Positions 16,473 through 26,205 of a stretch of 64,000 nt of DNA are shown here, piece by piece. The stretch spans positions 163,360 to 227,359 of the forward strand of contig CATQHX010000025.1 in assembly GCA_958296065.1 (NCBI GenBank), in the 5' to 3' direction. A program made the translations under genes and the position numbers. Under the pieces are notes generated by a model that worked only from the letters and a program-made list of their open reading frames with translations, ran no database searches and was not told the DNA's origin. Origin of the DNA: Vicinamibacterales bacterium (lineage in GTDB: Bacteria > Acidobacteriota > Vicinamibacteria > Vicinamibacterales > UBA8438). The stretch's first letter is position 1, and each line of letters opens with the position of its first letter.

Positions 16473-18068
16473 TCAGTGGCGGAAGTGACGGCGACCGGCG
16501 AAGACCATCGCCAGGCCGTGTTCGTCCGCGGCGGCGATGACCTCCGCGTCTCGCTTCGAGCCGCCCGGCTGCACGATGGCTGTCGCGCCCGCCGCGGCGA
16601 TCGCGTCGAGCCCGTCCCGGAACGGAAAGAAGGCGTCGGACGCCACGACCGTGCCGGCCAGTCCGTCGCCGGCCTTCATCTTTGCCACGTTGACCGCGTC
16701 GACCCGGCTCATCTGCCCGGCCCCGACGGCCGCGATACGGTCGGCCCGCGCGAAGAGGATGGTGTTCGACTTGACGTGCGCGCATACCCTCCAGGCGAAC
16801 CGCAGCGCCTTCCATTCGTCGTCCGTCGGCTGACGCCGGGTGACGACCTGGAGCACGGTGCCGGGAGCAGCCTCGGCCCCGGCCGCCCACGGCTCCGCGC
16901 ACTCGACGACCCGGTCGCGCTCCTGCACGAGCCACGCGCCCAGAATGGAACGAACGTCGCGCCGCGCCGCGTCTCCGCCCCCGGCGAAGTCGGCCACCAC
17001 GAGACGCAGGTTCTTCTTGGCGGCCAGAATCTCGCGGGCCTCGTCCTCGACGCCGGGCGCCACTACACACTCGATGAACGTCTCCGCGATCGCGCCGGCG
17101 GTCCCGGCGTCGAGCGCTCGATTCAGCCCGACGATGCCGCCGAACGCCGACAGCGGATCCACCTCGCGGGCCTTCACGTAGGCCTCGCGCGTCGCGGGCG
17201 CGGTCGCGACGCCGCACGGATTGGTGTGCTTGATGACGGCGGCCGCCGGCTCGTCGAACTCCAGCACCAGCCGCGCCGCGGCATCGAGATCCAGCAGGTT
17301 GGTGAACGACAGGGCCTTACCCTGCAGGACACGTGCCCGCCCGAAGCCCCAGGCGCCGTCCGAGTACAGCGCCGCGGGCTGGTGGGGGTTCTCGCCGTAA
17401 CGCAGGTCCCGCACCTTTGCAGCCTCCACCGAGAGGTGGTCGGGTGCGATTCCCGTCAGGGCAAACGGCGTGCGCGTGAAGTCGGAAGCGGAGGTATCGA
17501 CGGCGTCCAGGGCCGCGGCGATGGTTGCATCGTACTCCGCCGTGTGCGCGAACGCCTTGCGCGCGAGCTCGAAGCGCAATCGCCGATCCGGACCGCCGCT
17601 CGCATCGAGCGCCGCGAGGACGCGGTCGTAATCCGCCGGGTCCACCACCACCAGGACGTCACTGAAGCTCTTCGCGGCGGCGCGCACCATGCTCGGGCCG
17701 CCGATATCGATCTGCTCGATCAGCTCGTCGAAGGTCGCCTGCGACGCCGCCGTCCGCGCGAACGGATACAGATTCACGACAACGAGATCTATGGGGCGGA
17801 TGCCCTGCGTGCGAATCGCCTCCAGGTCGTCCGGCCGGGAGCGGCGGGCGAGTATTCCGCCGTGCACGGCCGGATGCAGGGTCTTGACCCGTCCGTCCAT
17901 CATCTCGGGAAACCCGGTCACGTCCGACACCGCCGCAACGGGCAGTCCGGCCTCTGCCAGCGCCCGCGCGGTACCGCCGGTGGACACCAGCTCGACGCCG
18001 CGCGCCACCAGGGCGCGGCCGAGGTCGACGAGATTCGTCTTGTCCGAAACACTCAGCAGAGCACGCAT
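16473..18068 (-). CDS. purH: Bifunctional AICAR transformylase / IMP cyclohydrolase
   Basis: PurH performs the last two steps of IMP synthesis. The N-terminal cyclohydrolase domain (MRALLSVSDKTNLVDLGRAL, then KTLHPAVHGGILARR) is followed by the transformylase domain with KHTNPCGVA and the conserved end FAGRRHFRH. The length of 531 residues is normal. The ATG at 18068 shares its A with the TGA stop of the upstream unknown gene (TGATG), so translation is probably coupled. Confidence 0.97.
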   Translation of the reverse strand: MRALLSVSDKTNLVDLGRALVARGVELVSTGGTARALAEAGLPVAAVSDVTGFPEMMDGRVKTLHPAVHGGILARRSRPDDLEAIRTQGIRPIDLVVVNLYPFARTAASQATFDELIEQIDIGGPSMVRAAAKSFSDVLVVVDPADYDRVLAALDASGGPDRRLRFELARKAFAHTAEYDATIAAALDAVDTSASDFTRTPFALTGIAPDHLSVEAAKVRDLRYGENPHQPAALYSDGAWGFGRARVLQGKALSFTNLLDLDAAARLVLEFDEPAAAVIKHTNPCGVATAPATREAYVKAREVDPLSAFGGIVGLNRALDAGTAGAIAETFIECVVAPGVEDEAREILAAKKNLRLVVADFAGGGDAARRDVRSILGAWLVQERDRVVECAEPWAAGAEAAPGTVLQVVTRRQPTDDEWKALRFAWRVCAHVKSNTILFARADRIAAVGAGQMSRVDAVNVAKMKAGDGLAGTVVASDAFFPFRDGLDAIAAAGATAIVQPGGSKRDAEVIAAADEHGLAMVFAGRRHFRH

Positions 18069-18529
18069 CAATCCGACGTTTTCCCGGCCACCGCAAGCAC
18101 GCACCACACGAGCGGCAGCCAGAGCTCGCGGGCAAAGGGAAACGGCCGATCGTCTATCAGCACCTCGCACTCGCCGGCACGATCCACGAGTTGGAACAGC
18201 GCATGGAGCCGCGCGGCATCATCCGGATGGAACCGGGCGCGGTGCCGAAGGGTCTCACCGGAGCCGGTGGTGCGGTACTCCGCCGCCGCGCGTGCGAGCT
18301 CCAGCGCCCGTTCGCCCGCGGGTCCGTCGAAAGGCCGAAAACTGAGCGTGATCGAAAAGGGCCGCTCCTCGGGTCCGAAAAGCGCGTCCCGCAGGTCGGG
18401 ATCGAGCGCCGCCAACTCCTCGGGCGTCGGCTCCTCGGGCACATCGGCATATGGCCAGAACGAATCGCTCGGCCGATGTTGCGGTGGCTCGCCGGGAGTG
18501 TGCCCGGTGGGAATCCGACTGTCGCTCAT
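18068..18529 (-). CDS. Uncharacterised 153-residue acidic protein, coupled to purH
   Basis: I do not recognise a family. The protein is acidic and Pro-rich at the N-terminus (DVPEEPTPEELAALDPDL). It then has a short alpha/beta-looking region (RPFSITLSFRPFDG, CEVLIDDRPFPFA) and ends with a hydrophobic stretch (LWLPLVWCVLAVAG) that could be one membrane helix or a buried strand. Its stop overlaps the purH start by one base. Consistent codon use and this tight coupling argue that it is a real gene. Confidence 0.7.
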   Translation of the reverse strand: MSDSRIPTGHTPGEPPQHRPSDSFWPYADVPEEPTPEELAALDPDLRDALFGPEERPFSITLSFRPFDGPAGERALELARAAAEYRTTGSGETLRHRARFHPDDAARLHALFQLVDRAGECEVLIDDRPFPFARELWLPLVWCVLAVAGKTSD

Positions 18530-18614
18530 GGCGGGAGTGGCCGCGATGGTATGCTGAACTGCCGGGCTCCGGCAAGCCGCACGGATCGTGCGCGGGCTGC
18601 GCGCCCCTTCCCCG

Positions 18615-20015
18615 ATGCCGTCCCATCCGCGCCTCATTCCGTCCATCGAGCAGTTGCGACAGCGCCCGGTGGTGCAGCGCCTCGAGGCCCGGTACGGCCG
18701 CGAGACCACCGTGCAGGGGCTGCGCGACGAGGCAGCGGCGCTCCGGCAGCGGCTCGCCAACGACACGGCGGAGGTGCGCGACGCCGCGGATGCGGCCGAG
18801 CGAATCGAAGCGGGACTGGCCGCGCGGCTCGCCGCCGCGCTTTCTCCCTCGCTCAGGTCGGTAATCAACGCCACGGGCGTCATCGTCCACACCAATCTCG
18901 GTCGGGCTCCGCTCGGCCCAACCGCCATCCACCGGGTCGCAGCGTTGGCCGGCGGCTACACGAATCTCGAGTACGACCTGTCGGAAGGACGTCGCGGCTC
19001 GCGGGCGGTGCACGCATCCACGCTCGTTACGCGCCTGACCGGCGCCGAGGCCGCCGTGGTGGTCAACAACAACGCGGCCGCCGTGCTGCTGACGCTGGCC
19101 GCGCTGGCGGCGGGACGCGAGGTGATCATCTCGCGCGGCGAGCTGGTCGAGATTGGGGGCGGTTTCCGTGTGCCGGACGTGCTGAGGCAGTCCGGCGCGA
19201 TTCTCCGCGAGGTCGGCACCACCAACCGGACCCGGGCCGCCGACTATGCCGCGGCCATCGGCGACCGCACGGCGATCCTGTTGCGCGTCCACCCTTCGAA
19301 CTTCCGGATCGAAGGCTTCACGGAACGGCCGTCCCTGGCGGAGATCGTCCGTGTCGGCGAGGGCCCCCACATCCCGGTGGTGGAGGATCTCGGCAGCGGC
19401 TGCCTGAAGGCCGTGAATGGGATCGAAGGTGAGCCGACAGTGGGCGAGAGCATCGCGGCCGGCGTCGCGGTCTGCACTTTCAGCGGCGACAAGCTGCTGG
19501 GCGGGCCGCAGGCCGGCGTCATAGCCGGCCGGCGCGCGGAGCTCGACCGCATCCGGACGCATCCGCTCATGCGCGCCCTGCGGGTGGACAAGCTGGCCTA
19601 CGCGGCGCTCGAGGCGACGCTGCACGATCACGCCACTGGGCGCGCGGGCGAGGCCGTCCCCGTGCTGCGGATGATCGAGACGCCGGTGGCGCGCATCGAG
19701 GCGCGCGCTGCGGCCCTGCGGTCGCGTCTCGCGGACACCAACGGCGTGACCGTCTCGGTGACGGCCACCGAGGCGACGATCGGCGGAGGGAGCACGCCCG
19801 GTGTCACGCTGCCGAGCCGAGCCCTCGCCATCGAAGCGGCGGGCCGTTCCGCCACCGCGTTCGCCACGGTTCTGCGCGCCGGCTCCCCGCCCGTAATCGG
19901 GCGCATCACCGAAAACCGATTCCTGCTGGATCTGCGGACGGTGGATCCGACCGAGGACGACGAACTCGCGGAAGCCATCGTCGGCGCCTCGCGTGCGCCG
20001 CAAGCTCCCGAGTGA
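18615..20015 (+). CDS. selA: L-seryl-tRNA(Sec) selenium transferase
   Basis: SelA is the PLP enzyme that turns Ser-tRNA(Sec) into selenocysteinyl-tRNA using selenophosphate. The 466-residue protein has the N-terminal domain (LIPSIEQLRQRPVVQRL), the motif INATGVIVHTNLGRAPL, and the PLP lysine in FSGDKLLGGPQAG near residue 293, close to the position in E. coli. The start is the ATG at 18615; an in-frame start at 18588 is possible. It diverges from the purH unit; a TATGCT hexamer lies at 18550-18555. selB, selC and selD are not in the window. Confidence 0.95.
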   Translation: MPSHPRLIPSIEQLRQRPVVQRLEARYGRETTVQGLRDEAAALRQRLANDTAEVRDAADAAERIEAGLAARLAAALSPSLRSVINATGVIVHTNLGRAPLGPTAIHRVAALAGGYTNLEYDLSEGRRGSRAVHASTLVTRLTGAEAAVVVNNNAAAVLLTLAALAAGREVIISRGELVEIGGGFRVPDVLRQSGAILREVGTTNRTRAADYAAAIGDRTAILLRVHPSNFRIEGFTERPSLAEIVRVGEGPHIPVVEDLGSGCLKAVNGIEGEPTVGESIAAGVAVCTFSGDKLLGGPQAGVIAGRRAELDRIRTHPLMRALRVDKLAYAALEATLHDHATGRAGEAVPVLRMIETPVARIEARAAALRSRLADTNGVTVSVTATEATIGGGSTPGVTLPSRALAIEAAGRSATAFATVLRAGSPPVIGRITENRFLLDLRTVDPTEDDELAEAIVGASRAPQAPE

Positions 20016-20058
20016 CATCGGGGTCTCGCGTGCGGTCGATTCACACCGGCGATGGCCG

Positions 20059-20253
20059 TCAGGACCGCACGGGAGCATCCGGTCCGACGGCACGCCGCGG
20101 GCAGGCGTCGCAGCGCAACGACCGACCCTCGGAATCGACCACGTCCGGACCGCCGCACGAACCCCGCAGGCAGGGGTACTTGAACAGCAGCCCGACCGCC
20201 ATGATGAGCATGACGCCCGCGATCAGCCCCGCGCTCAGGAGAAACAGGGCCAT
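20059..20253 (-). CDS. nqrM: Na+-NQR maturation protein NqrM
   Basis: NqrM is a small membrane protein needed to deliver iron to the Cys4[Fe] site between NqrD and NqrE. The 64-residue protein has one N-terminal membrane helix (LLSAGLIAGVMLIMAVGLLF) and four Cys (28, 33, 48, 51) in the family pattern GSCGG and CDAC. A strong ribosome-binding site GGGAGGA precedes the ATG. It is the last gene of the nqr cluster, after apbE, as in other NQR operons. Confidence 0.88.
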   Translation of the reverse strand: MALFLLSAGLIAGVMLIMAVGLLFKYPCLRGSCGGPDVVDSEGRSLRCDACPRRAVGPDAPVRS

Positions 20254-20356
20254 CTCGTCCTCCCAACGTTCAACGGATCGCGCTCCACTGCAATTCGTCC
20301 GGCGCCGCCGCGCGAATCGCCTCGTCGTATCATCGTGCCGCGCGTCGGCGGCCATG

Positions 20357-21508
20357 TCAATCGCCACTCCCCCGTGCGCGTAGCGCGACGGTGAACGCAG
20401 CCGTCTCGCGCTCGACGAGCCGGCCCGTGCCGTCGTCGGTGACGAACAGCGCGGCCCAGTCCTGCGCTACCGCCAAAGCGTAGCCTTCCTCGGGACCGAG
20501 CACGTTCAGCGCGGTGGAGCGGGCGTCGGCGAGGCTGCACCGTTCCGCAATGACGCTCACCGCCCGCAGCCCGTGCGTCACCGGACGGCCGGTGCGCGGA
20601 TCGATGGTGTGAGACACGCGGGCGCCGTCCAGATCGTAGAAGTTGCGGTAGTCGCCGGACGTGGCCAGCGCGGCATCCGTCAGGGGCACGATGCGCTGGA
20701 CCGTAGCGAGGTCCGGGGCCGGGCGCTCGATGGCCACGCGCCACGGCTCCCCAAGCTCGTTCGTGCCGCCAGCGCGGAGCTCGCCGCCAATCTCCACCAG
20801 ATAGTCGCCGAATCCACGCTCGGCCAGCAGCGTTGCCACCGCGTCGACGGCGTAGCCCTTGGCGATGGCCGACAGGTCCACCGTCACGTTCACGCGCCTC
20901 TTCCGCAGTGTCGAGGCGACGAGATCCACCTCCAGCAGGTCGGCGCCGACCCGCGCACGGAGTGCAGCAAGCGACGCCTGGTCCGGGGCCTCCGGCGCTC
21001 GCCCCGGAGAGCCGAACCCCCACGCGTCCACCAGCGGCCCGACTGTCACGTCGAACCCGCCCCCGCTGGCCCAACTGACGGACAGGGCGTCGGCGACGAC
21101 CCCGAGCGTCTCCCGGGACATCGGTTGCGGCTCGGTCGTGTCGGCCCGATTGAAACGCGAGAGCTCCGACTCGGGACGGTAGTGGGACATCCGGCCCTCG
21201 ATCCGCTCGAGAACCCCCTGTACCTCCGCCTCGACGGCGGCCTGGTCGCGCCGAGGTTCGGGCGGTGCGGCGGCCGGGGGCACGTGCGCCTCCGGACGTG
21301 CGCGCACCTCGACTAGACCGCGGCCGGAGACGACGGTGACGGTAAACGTCGTCCCCATCGTCGTGCCGGTGAAGGCCCAACGGTAAGGACCCGCAGACTC
21401 CGGCGGCGCCGGTTCCGCGCAACCGACCGCGACGAGCGCAACCAGGACCGACGCTCCCAGCGCCGGGCCGCGCCGTCGCCACGAACGGCGGCTCACAGTC
21501 CTTTGCAC
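20357..21508 (-). CDS. apbE: FAD:protein FMN transferase ApbE (lipoprotein)
   Basis: ApbE attaches FMN through a phosphoester bond to Thr in NqrB and NqrC. The 383-residue protein begins with a lipoprotein signal whose lipobox LVAVGC has Cys30, so the enzyme works on the outer face of the inner membrane. Family motifs are GTTMGTTFTVTV, AIAKGYAVDAVA, TSGDYRNFYDLDG and HTIDPRTGRPV. The start is a GTG at 21508. It sits between nqrF and nqrM, fitting a dedicated role in flavinylating this NQR. Confidence 0.95.
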   Translation of the reverse strand: MQRTVSRRSWRRRGPALGASVLVALVAVGCAEPAPPESAGPYRWAFTGTTMGTTFTVTVVSGRGLVEVRARPEAHVPPAAAPPEPRRDQAAVEAEVQGVLERIEGRMSHYRPESELSRFNRADTTEPQPMSRETLGVVADALSVSWASGGGFDVTVGPLVDAWGFGSPGRAPEAPDQASLAALRARVGADLLEVDLVASTLRKRRVNVTVDLSAIAKGYAVDAVATLLAERGFGDYLVEIGGELRAGGTNELGEPWRVAIERPAPDLATVQRIVPLTDAALATSGDYRNFYDLDGARVSHTIDPRTGRPVTHGLRAVSVIAERCSLADARSTALNVLGPEEGYALAVAQDWAALFVTDDGTGRLVERETAAFTVALRARGSGD

Positions 21509-21587
21509 CGTCCTTCGCCGTGCAAGGTCGACTCCGACGCGGGGCGCACCCAGCGCGCACCAGGCTCGGTGAGACGTTGCCCAGGAA

Positions 21588-22814
21588 CTACCCGAAATCG
21601 TCGAACAGGATGTTGTCGCGCTCGACGCCGAGGCCGTCGAGCATGTCCATGCACGCCTTGAGCATCATGGGCGGGCCGCACAGGTAGTATTCCACGTCCT
21701 CCGGCGCCGGGTGGTCCTTCAGGTAATTGTCGTAGAGAACCTGGTGAATGAACCCGGTCATTCCCGTCCACTCGTCCTCCGGCAGCGGCTCCGACAGCGC
21801 AAGATGCCACTCGAAGTTCGAATGGGCAGCCGCGATGCCGTCGAAGTCCTCGATGTAGAACGCCTCGCGCAGGCTGCGGGCGCCGTACCAGAAGCTGACC
21901 TTGCGGTCGGTCCCCACGCGGCGGAACTGGTCGAAGATGTGCGAGCGCATCGGCGCCATTCCCGCCCCGCCGCCGACGAATACCATCTCGGCCGGGGTCT
22001 CCTTCGCGAAGAACTCGCCGAACGGGCCGGAGATGGTCACCTCGTTGCCCGGCTTCAGGCTGAAGATGTAGCTGGTCATCTTGCCCGGAGGCGTTCCCTC
22101 GGGCGCCCGGGGCGGCGGCGAGGCAATCCGTACGTTGAGCAGGATGACGCCCTTCTCCTCCGGGTAGTTCGCCATCGAGTAGGCGCGCGTCACCGGCTCG
22201 TCGAGCACCGCCGTGTAGCGCCAGAGGTTGAACTTGTCCCAGTCCGCACGGTAATCCTCCTCGACGTCGAAGAGGTCGTAATCGTAGGTGCCCGGCGGCG
22301 CCTCGATCTGGATGTAGCCGCCAGCCCGGAAAGGCACCTCCTCGCCCTCCGGCAGCTCCAGGATCAGCTCCTTGATGAACGTGGCGACGTTGTGGTTCGA
22401 GCGCACCCGGCAGCGCCACTGGCGGATGTCGAACACCTCCGCCGGCAACTCGATGGCCATGTCCTGCTTCACCTTGACCTGGCAGGACAGGCGCACCCCC
22501 TCGCGTTCCTCACCGCGGCTCAGGTGGCTCCGCTCGGTCGGCAGCACTGCGCCGCCACCGTCGCACACCGTCACCTTGCAGACGCCGCAGCTCCCCTTGC
22601 CTCCGCAGGCCGACGGTATGAACAGCCGGCTGTCGGCCAGGGTGCCCAGCAGAGTCCCGCCGGCGGCGGTGCGCAGCGACTTGTCCGGGTCGCCGTTGAC
22701 CGCGATCGTCACCTCGCCGGTGGCGACGAGTTGCCGGCGGGTAGCCATCAGCAGACCGACCAGCGACACGATCACGAACGTGAACATCGCGACGCCGAGG
22801 GTGACGGTGACCAT
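21588..22814 (-). CDS. nqrF: Na+-NQR subunit F (NADH-oxidising)
   Basis: NqrF oxidises NADH and passes electrons through FAD and a 2Fe-2S centre. The 408-residue protein has one N-terminal helix, a ferredoxin domain with Cys70, Cys76, Cys79 and Cys111 ([16 protein letters not shown]), then a ferredoxin-reductase domain with the FAD motif RAYSMANYP and the NADH-binding [12 protein letters not shown]. It ends FDDFG, the family C-terminus. GAGGGG precedes the ATG at 22814, and nqrE ends 14 bases upstream. Confidence 0.97.
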   Translation of the reverse strand: MVTVTLGVAMFTFVIVSLVGLLMATRRQLVATGEVTIAVNGDPDKSLRTAAGGTLLGTLADSRLFIPSACGGKGSCGVCKVTVCDGGGAVLPTERSHLSRGEEREGVRLSCQVKVKQDMAIELPAEVFDIRQWRCRVRSNHNVATFIKELILELPEGEEVPFRAGGYIQIEAPPGTYDYDLFDVEEDYRADWDKFNLWRYTAVLDEPVTRAYSMANYPEEKGVILLNVRIASPPPRAPEGTPPGKMTSYIFSLKPGNEVTISGPFGEFFAKETPAEMVFVGGGAGMAPMRSHIFDQFRRVGTDRKVSFWYGARSLREAFYIEDFDGIAAAHSNFEWHLALSEPLPEDEWTGMTGFIHQVLYDNYLKDHPAPEDVEYYLCGPPMMLKACMDMLDGLGVERDNILFDDFG

Positions 22815-22828
22815 CTGAAACTGCCCCT

Positions 22829-23446
22829 CTAGAGCTGCACCCCGGCGAAGGCCATGAAGCCGAGCGCCATCAGCCCCACCAGCATGAACGTCAGCCCGAG
22901 CCCCCGCAACCCCTCCGGCGGATTCGAGTAGCGCAGCCGTTCGCGGATCCCGGCCAGGGCAATCACCGCCAGCGCCCACCCGATGCCCGAGCCGAGACCG
23001 AACACCGCGCTCTCGGCCAGCGTGTAGCTGCGCTCCACCATGAAGAGCGAGGCGCCCAGGATGGCGCAGTTGACGGCGATGAGCGGCAGAAAGATCCCCA
23101 GGGCGGCGTGCAGCGGCGGCGCGAACCGGTCGAGCACCATCTCGACGATCTGCACCATCGCCGCAATGGTGCCGATGTAGGAGAGGAAGCCGAGAAACGA
23201 CAGGTCGTAGGCCGCCAGCGATGGATGGAGCCACCCCATCGCGCCCGGGCTCAGCAGGTGCGCGTAAATCAGGTTGTTCATCGGCACCGTGATCGTCAGC
23301 ACGAAGATGACGGCGCCGCCGAGGCCGATGGCGGTGCTCACCTGCCGTGAGACGGCCAGGAACGAGCACATGCCGAGAAAGAACGCGAGGGCCATGTTCT
23401 CGACGAAGATGGCCTTGACCGCCAAGCTCAGGTAGTGCTCCAGCAT
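22829..23446 (-). CDS. nqrE: Na+-NQR subunit E
   Basis: NqrE is a six-helix membrane subunit that, with NqrD, holds an iron centre in the membrane. The 205-residue protein begins [20 protein letters not shown] and contains the Cys of [12 protein letters not shown] and the [11 protein letters not shown] segment with the second conserved Cys. Its start shares one base with the nqrD stop (TGATG). Confidence 0.97.
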   Translation of the reverse strand: MLEHYLSLAVKAIFVENMALAFFLGMCSFLAVSRQVSTAIGLGGAVIFVLTITVPMNNLIYAHLLSPGAMGWLHPSLAAYDLSFLGFLSYIGTIAAMVQIVEMVLDRFAPPLHAALGIFLPLIAVNCAILGASLFMVERSYTLAESAVFGLGSGIGWALAVIALAGIRERLRYSNPPEGLRGLGLTFMLVGLMALGFMAFAGVQL

Positions 23447-24066
23447 CAGTCGGCCTCCACCTGATCGGTCTTCCAGCTCCGCAGCGCCCAGATCAGGAAC
23501 CCGATGATGAAGAAGGCGGCCGGCGACAGCACCATCAAACCGTTCGGGGCGTACCAGCCTGCCTCGCTCGCGAGCGGGAGCACGGTCGTCCCGAACACGG
23601 TCCCCGAGCCGAGCAGCTCCCGCACGAACGCCGTGATCATCAGGATGGCGCCGTAGCCCAGTCCGTTGCCGAGCCCGTCGATCAGGCTCATGCCGGGCGG
23701 GTTCTGCATCGCATAGGCCTCGGCCCGCCCCATGATGATGCAGTTGGTGATGATCAGGCCGACGAAGACGGTGAGCTGCTTCGACAGCTCGAACAGGTAC
23801 GCCTTCAGGACCTGGTCGACCACGATCACCAGCGAGGCGATGATCGTCAGTTGCACGATGATGCGGATGCTCGTCGGGATCTGGTTCCGGAGGGCGCTGA
23901 CGAAGAAATTCGACGACATGGTCACGACAACCACCGCCGCGCTCATCACCAGGGCCGTGTCCATGCGGGTGGTCACGGCCAGGGCCGAGCAGATGCCGAG
24001 TACCTGCAGGGCGATCGGGTTGTTGTTGAACAGCGGATCGATCAGCGCGTCGCGCGTCTTCGCCAT
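23446..24066 (-). CDS. nqrD: Na+-NQR subunit D
   Basis: NqrD is the membrane partner of NqrE. The 206-residue protein has six predicted helices and the conserved Cys-bearing motifs [14 protein letters not shown] and [16 protein letters not shown]. The ATG at 24066 overlaps the nqrC stop by one base; a longer open frame upstream is only the shadow of nqrC. Confidence 0.96.
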   Translation of the reverse strand: MAKTRDALIDPLFNNNPIALQVLGICSALAVTTRMDTALVMSAAVVVVTMSSNFFVSALRNQIPTSIRIIVQLTIIASLVIVVDQVLKAYLFELSKQLTVFVGLIITNCIIMGRAEAYAMQNPPGMSLIDGLGNGLGYGAILMITAFVRELLGSGTVFGTTVLPLASEAGWYAPNGLMVLSPAAFFIIGFLIWALRSWKTDQVEAD

Positions 24067-24842
24067 CAGCCGTCCCTCCGCGTCCGGAGCGCCTCCAGAT
24101 AAGGACCGAAGCCCTGCTCGTCGAGCCAGAAACGCAGCATGTTGGTCACGCCGCGGCTGGTCATCGTGGCGCCGGCGAGGCCGTCCACCCGGTACGGGTC
24201 GTCCGCGGGCGGCCCGGCCAGCCCCTTGATCACCTCGATGGCCGGCGCGCCGTCGGGGCCGAACGCCTTGCGGCCGTCCCACAGGCTCTTCCAGCGCGGG
24301 TTGTCCACCTCGCCCCCGAGGCCCGGCGTCTCCTTGTGCTCGTAGTAGGTCAGTCCGCGGATGGTGTCCAGGTCGGCGTCCAGGGCCACGAAGCCGTAGA
24401 GGATGCCCCACAGGCCGAGCCCGTGGACCGGCAGCACCACCAGGTCGAGCTCGCCGCCGTCGTCGCGCAGCTCGTAGACGAGTGCCTGGTCCGCCACCCG
24501 CTGCAGCCCGGCGTTGTTGGGCGGGGCCGCCTCGCTCCTGTCCGGATCCGCCGCCGCGGCGCGGGGGTCGAAGCCTGCCGGATCGACTTCGGTGGCGGCG
24601 CCGGTCTCCCGGTCGATGACCACCTGCCGGATGGGTGCGAAGCGAGCCTCGATCTCGTCCGGCTCGAGCGACTCGTCGGGGGCGGCGAGGCCCGCTGCCA
24701 CCAGCACGTTGCGCTGCATGTCCAGGGTCTGGTTGATGACCTGCCGCTCGCGCAGGGCCACCGCCGACGACGACACCACGATGGCGCACGCCACGCAGAC
24801 GACAGCCGCGAATCCCAGGTTGTAGAGGACGCTACCCTGCAT
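24066..24842 (-). CDS. nqrC: Na+-NQR subunit C
   Basis: NqrC carries covalent FMN on the periplasmic face. The 258-residue protein has one N-terminal helix and an FMN-binding domain with the flavinylation motif [13 protein letters not shown]; the acceptor Thr is about residue 226. Its start overlaps the end of nqrB by 11 bases. Confidence 0.96.
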   Translation of the reverse strand: MQGSVLYNLGFAAVVCVACAIVVSSSAVALRERQVINQTLDMQRNVLVAAGLAAPDESLEPDEIEARFAPIRQVVIDRETGAATEVDPAGFDPRAAAADPDRSEAAPPNNAGLQRVADQALVYELRDDGGELDLVVLPVHGLGLWGILYGFVALDADLDTIRGLTYYEHKETPGLGGEVDNPRWKSLWDGRKAFGPDGAPAIEVIKGLAGPPADDPYRVDGLAGATMTSRGVTNMLRFWLDEQGFGPYLEALRTRRDG

Positions 24843-26052
24843 AGCGCATCCTCCGCCGCCGCACGTTCATCTGGATCGCGACGTAGTCGATGAGCGGCGC
24901 GAACAGGTTCATGAACAGAATGGCGAGCATCATGCCCTCAGGATATGCCGGGTTGACGACGCGGATGAGCACGGTGAGCACGCCTATCAGAAAACCGTAG
25001 ACGTAGTGGCCGCCGGGCACCGACGGCGCCGATACCGGGTCGGTGGCCATGTACACGGTGCCGAACGCCCAGCCGCCGATGACGAGGTGCCAGGCCGGGC
25101 TCACGTCGAAGAACGGGTTCGTCGCGGACCCAATCGCGTTCAACCCCGCCGCCATCGCCAGGGTGCCGACGGTGACGCTCAGCATGATGCGCCAGGAGCC
25201 CACGCCCGTCCCGATGAGCAATGCGGCGCCGGCGAGGCAGGCCAGCACCGAGGTCTCCCCCAGCGAGCCGGGCACGAAGCCCACCAGCGCGCGCCACCAG
25301 TCGAGGTCGGCGGCCATCGCCGCCGTCCCCCCGAGGGTGGCGTCGGCCAGGGCCGTCGCCCCGCTGACCGCGTCGGTCGCCGTGTCGGCCGCGATCCAGA
25401 CCGCGTCTCCCGACAATTCGGCCGGGTAGGCGAAGAAGACGAAGGCGCGCGCCACCAGCGCCGGGTTCAGCACGTTCATCCCCGTCCCGCCGAAGATCTC
25501 CTTGCCGACGACGATGCCGAACGAGATGCCCAGCGCCACCTGCCACAGCGGCACGGTAGGCGGCAGGACCAGTGGAAACAGCATGCCGGTGACGAGAAAG
25601 CCCTCGTTCAGCTCGTGCTTCCGCACCACCGCGAACAGCAGTTCCCAGAGACCGCCCACCGCGAAGGTGACGATCAGGATCGGCAGGTAGTAGAGGCCGC
25701 CGTGCACCAGGCAGCTCACGAGGTCGTCCGGCGCGAAACCGATGCCGAGGGCCTCCATGACGCCGGTCTGCCAGCTCGCGAGCGGAGCCGCGCCGGCCGC
25801 GATGGCAAGGTTCGCCTGGTAACCGGTGTTGTGCAGCGCCATCCAGATGCACCCGGCAAGCGCGATGACCACGGTGATCATCATCCGCTTCAGGTCCATC
25901 CCGTCACGAACGTGCGACGGACCGGCGGTGACCTGCCCCGGGGTATAGAGAAAGCTGTCCTGAGCTTCCCAGAGCGGGTAGAGACGCTCGAGCTTGCCGC
26001 CCGGCTCGAAGTGATGCGCCTGCGAGTCGAGCAGGCGCCGCAGGAACTTCAT
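24832..26052 (-). CDS. nqrB: Na+-NQR subunit B
   Basis: NqrB is the main Na+-conducting membrane subunit, with covalent FMN and a riboflavin site. The 406-residue protein starts [20 protein letters not shown]. About ten helices follow, with [14 protein letters not shown] and the flavinylation motif VSGATALAD (acceptor Thr near residue 233). The ATG at 26052 matches the family N-terminus. The 153-base gap to nqrA contains a likely terminator, so nqrB may need its own promoter. Confidence 0.97.
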   Translation of the reverse strand: MKFLRRLLDSQAHHFEPGGKLERLYPLWEAQDSFLYTPGQVTAGPSHVRDGMDLKRMMITVVIALAGCIWMALHNTGYQANLAIAAGAAPLASWQTGVMEALGIGFAPDDLVSCLVHGGLYYLPILIVTFAVGGLWELLFAVVRKHELNEGFLVTGMLFPLVLPPTVPLWQVALGISFGIVVGKEIFGGTGMNVLNPALVARAFVFFAYPAELSGDAVWIAADTATDAVSGATALADATLGGTAAMAADLDWWRALVGFVPGSLGETSVLACLAGAALLIGTGVGSWRIMLSVTVGTLAMAAGLNAIGSATNPFFDVSPAWHLVIGGWAFGTVYMATDPVSAPSVPGGHYVYGFLIGVLTVLIRVVNPAYPEGMMLAILFMNLFAPLIDYVAIQMNVRRRRMRYAG

Positions 26053-26127
26053 GGCGCGATCTACGCTCGCGGTTTCTCGCCACCACCGCGTATGCGAGCT
26101 TGTGATTTTTTTCTCAAGCGAGGTGCC

Positions 26128-26152
26128 AAAAAAAGACGGGGATCCGCCCCCG
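26128..26152 (-). terminator. Likely intrinsic terminator after nqrA
   Basis: On the minus strand a CGGGG/CCCCG stem (26137-26141 with 26148-26152, six-base loop) is followed within three bases by a run of seven T. It lies 54 bases past the nqrA stop and before nqrB. The stem is short, so termination may be partial. Confidence 0.6.
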
Positions 26153-26205
26153 AGCTTTCGACCATCGTACCGCCGACCCCGCCGCAAGTCAATCGAGCGC
26201 GATGG

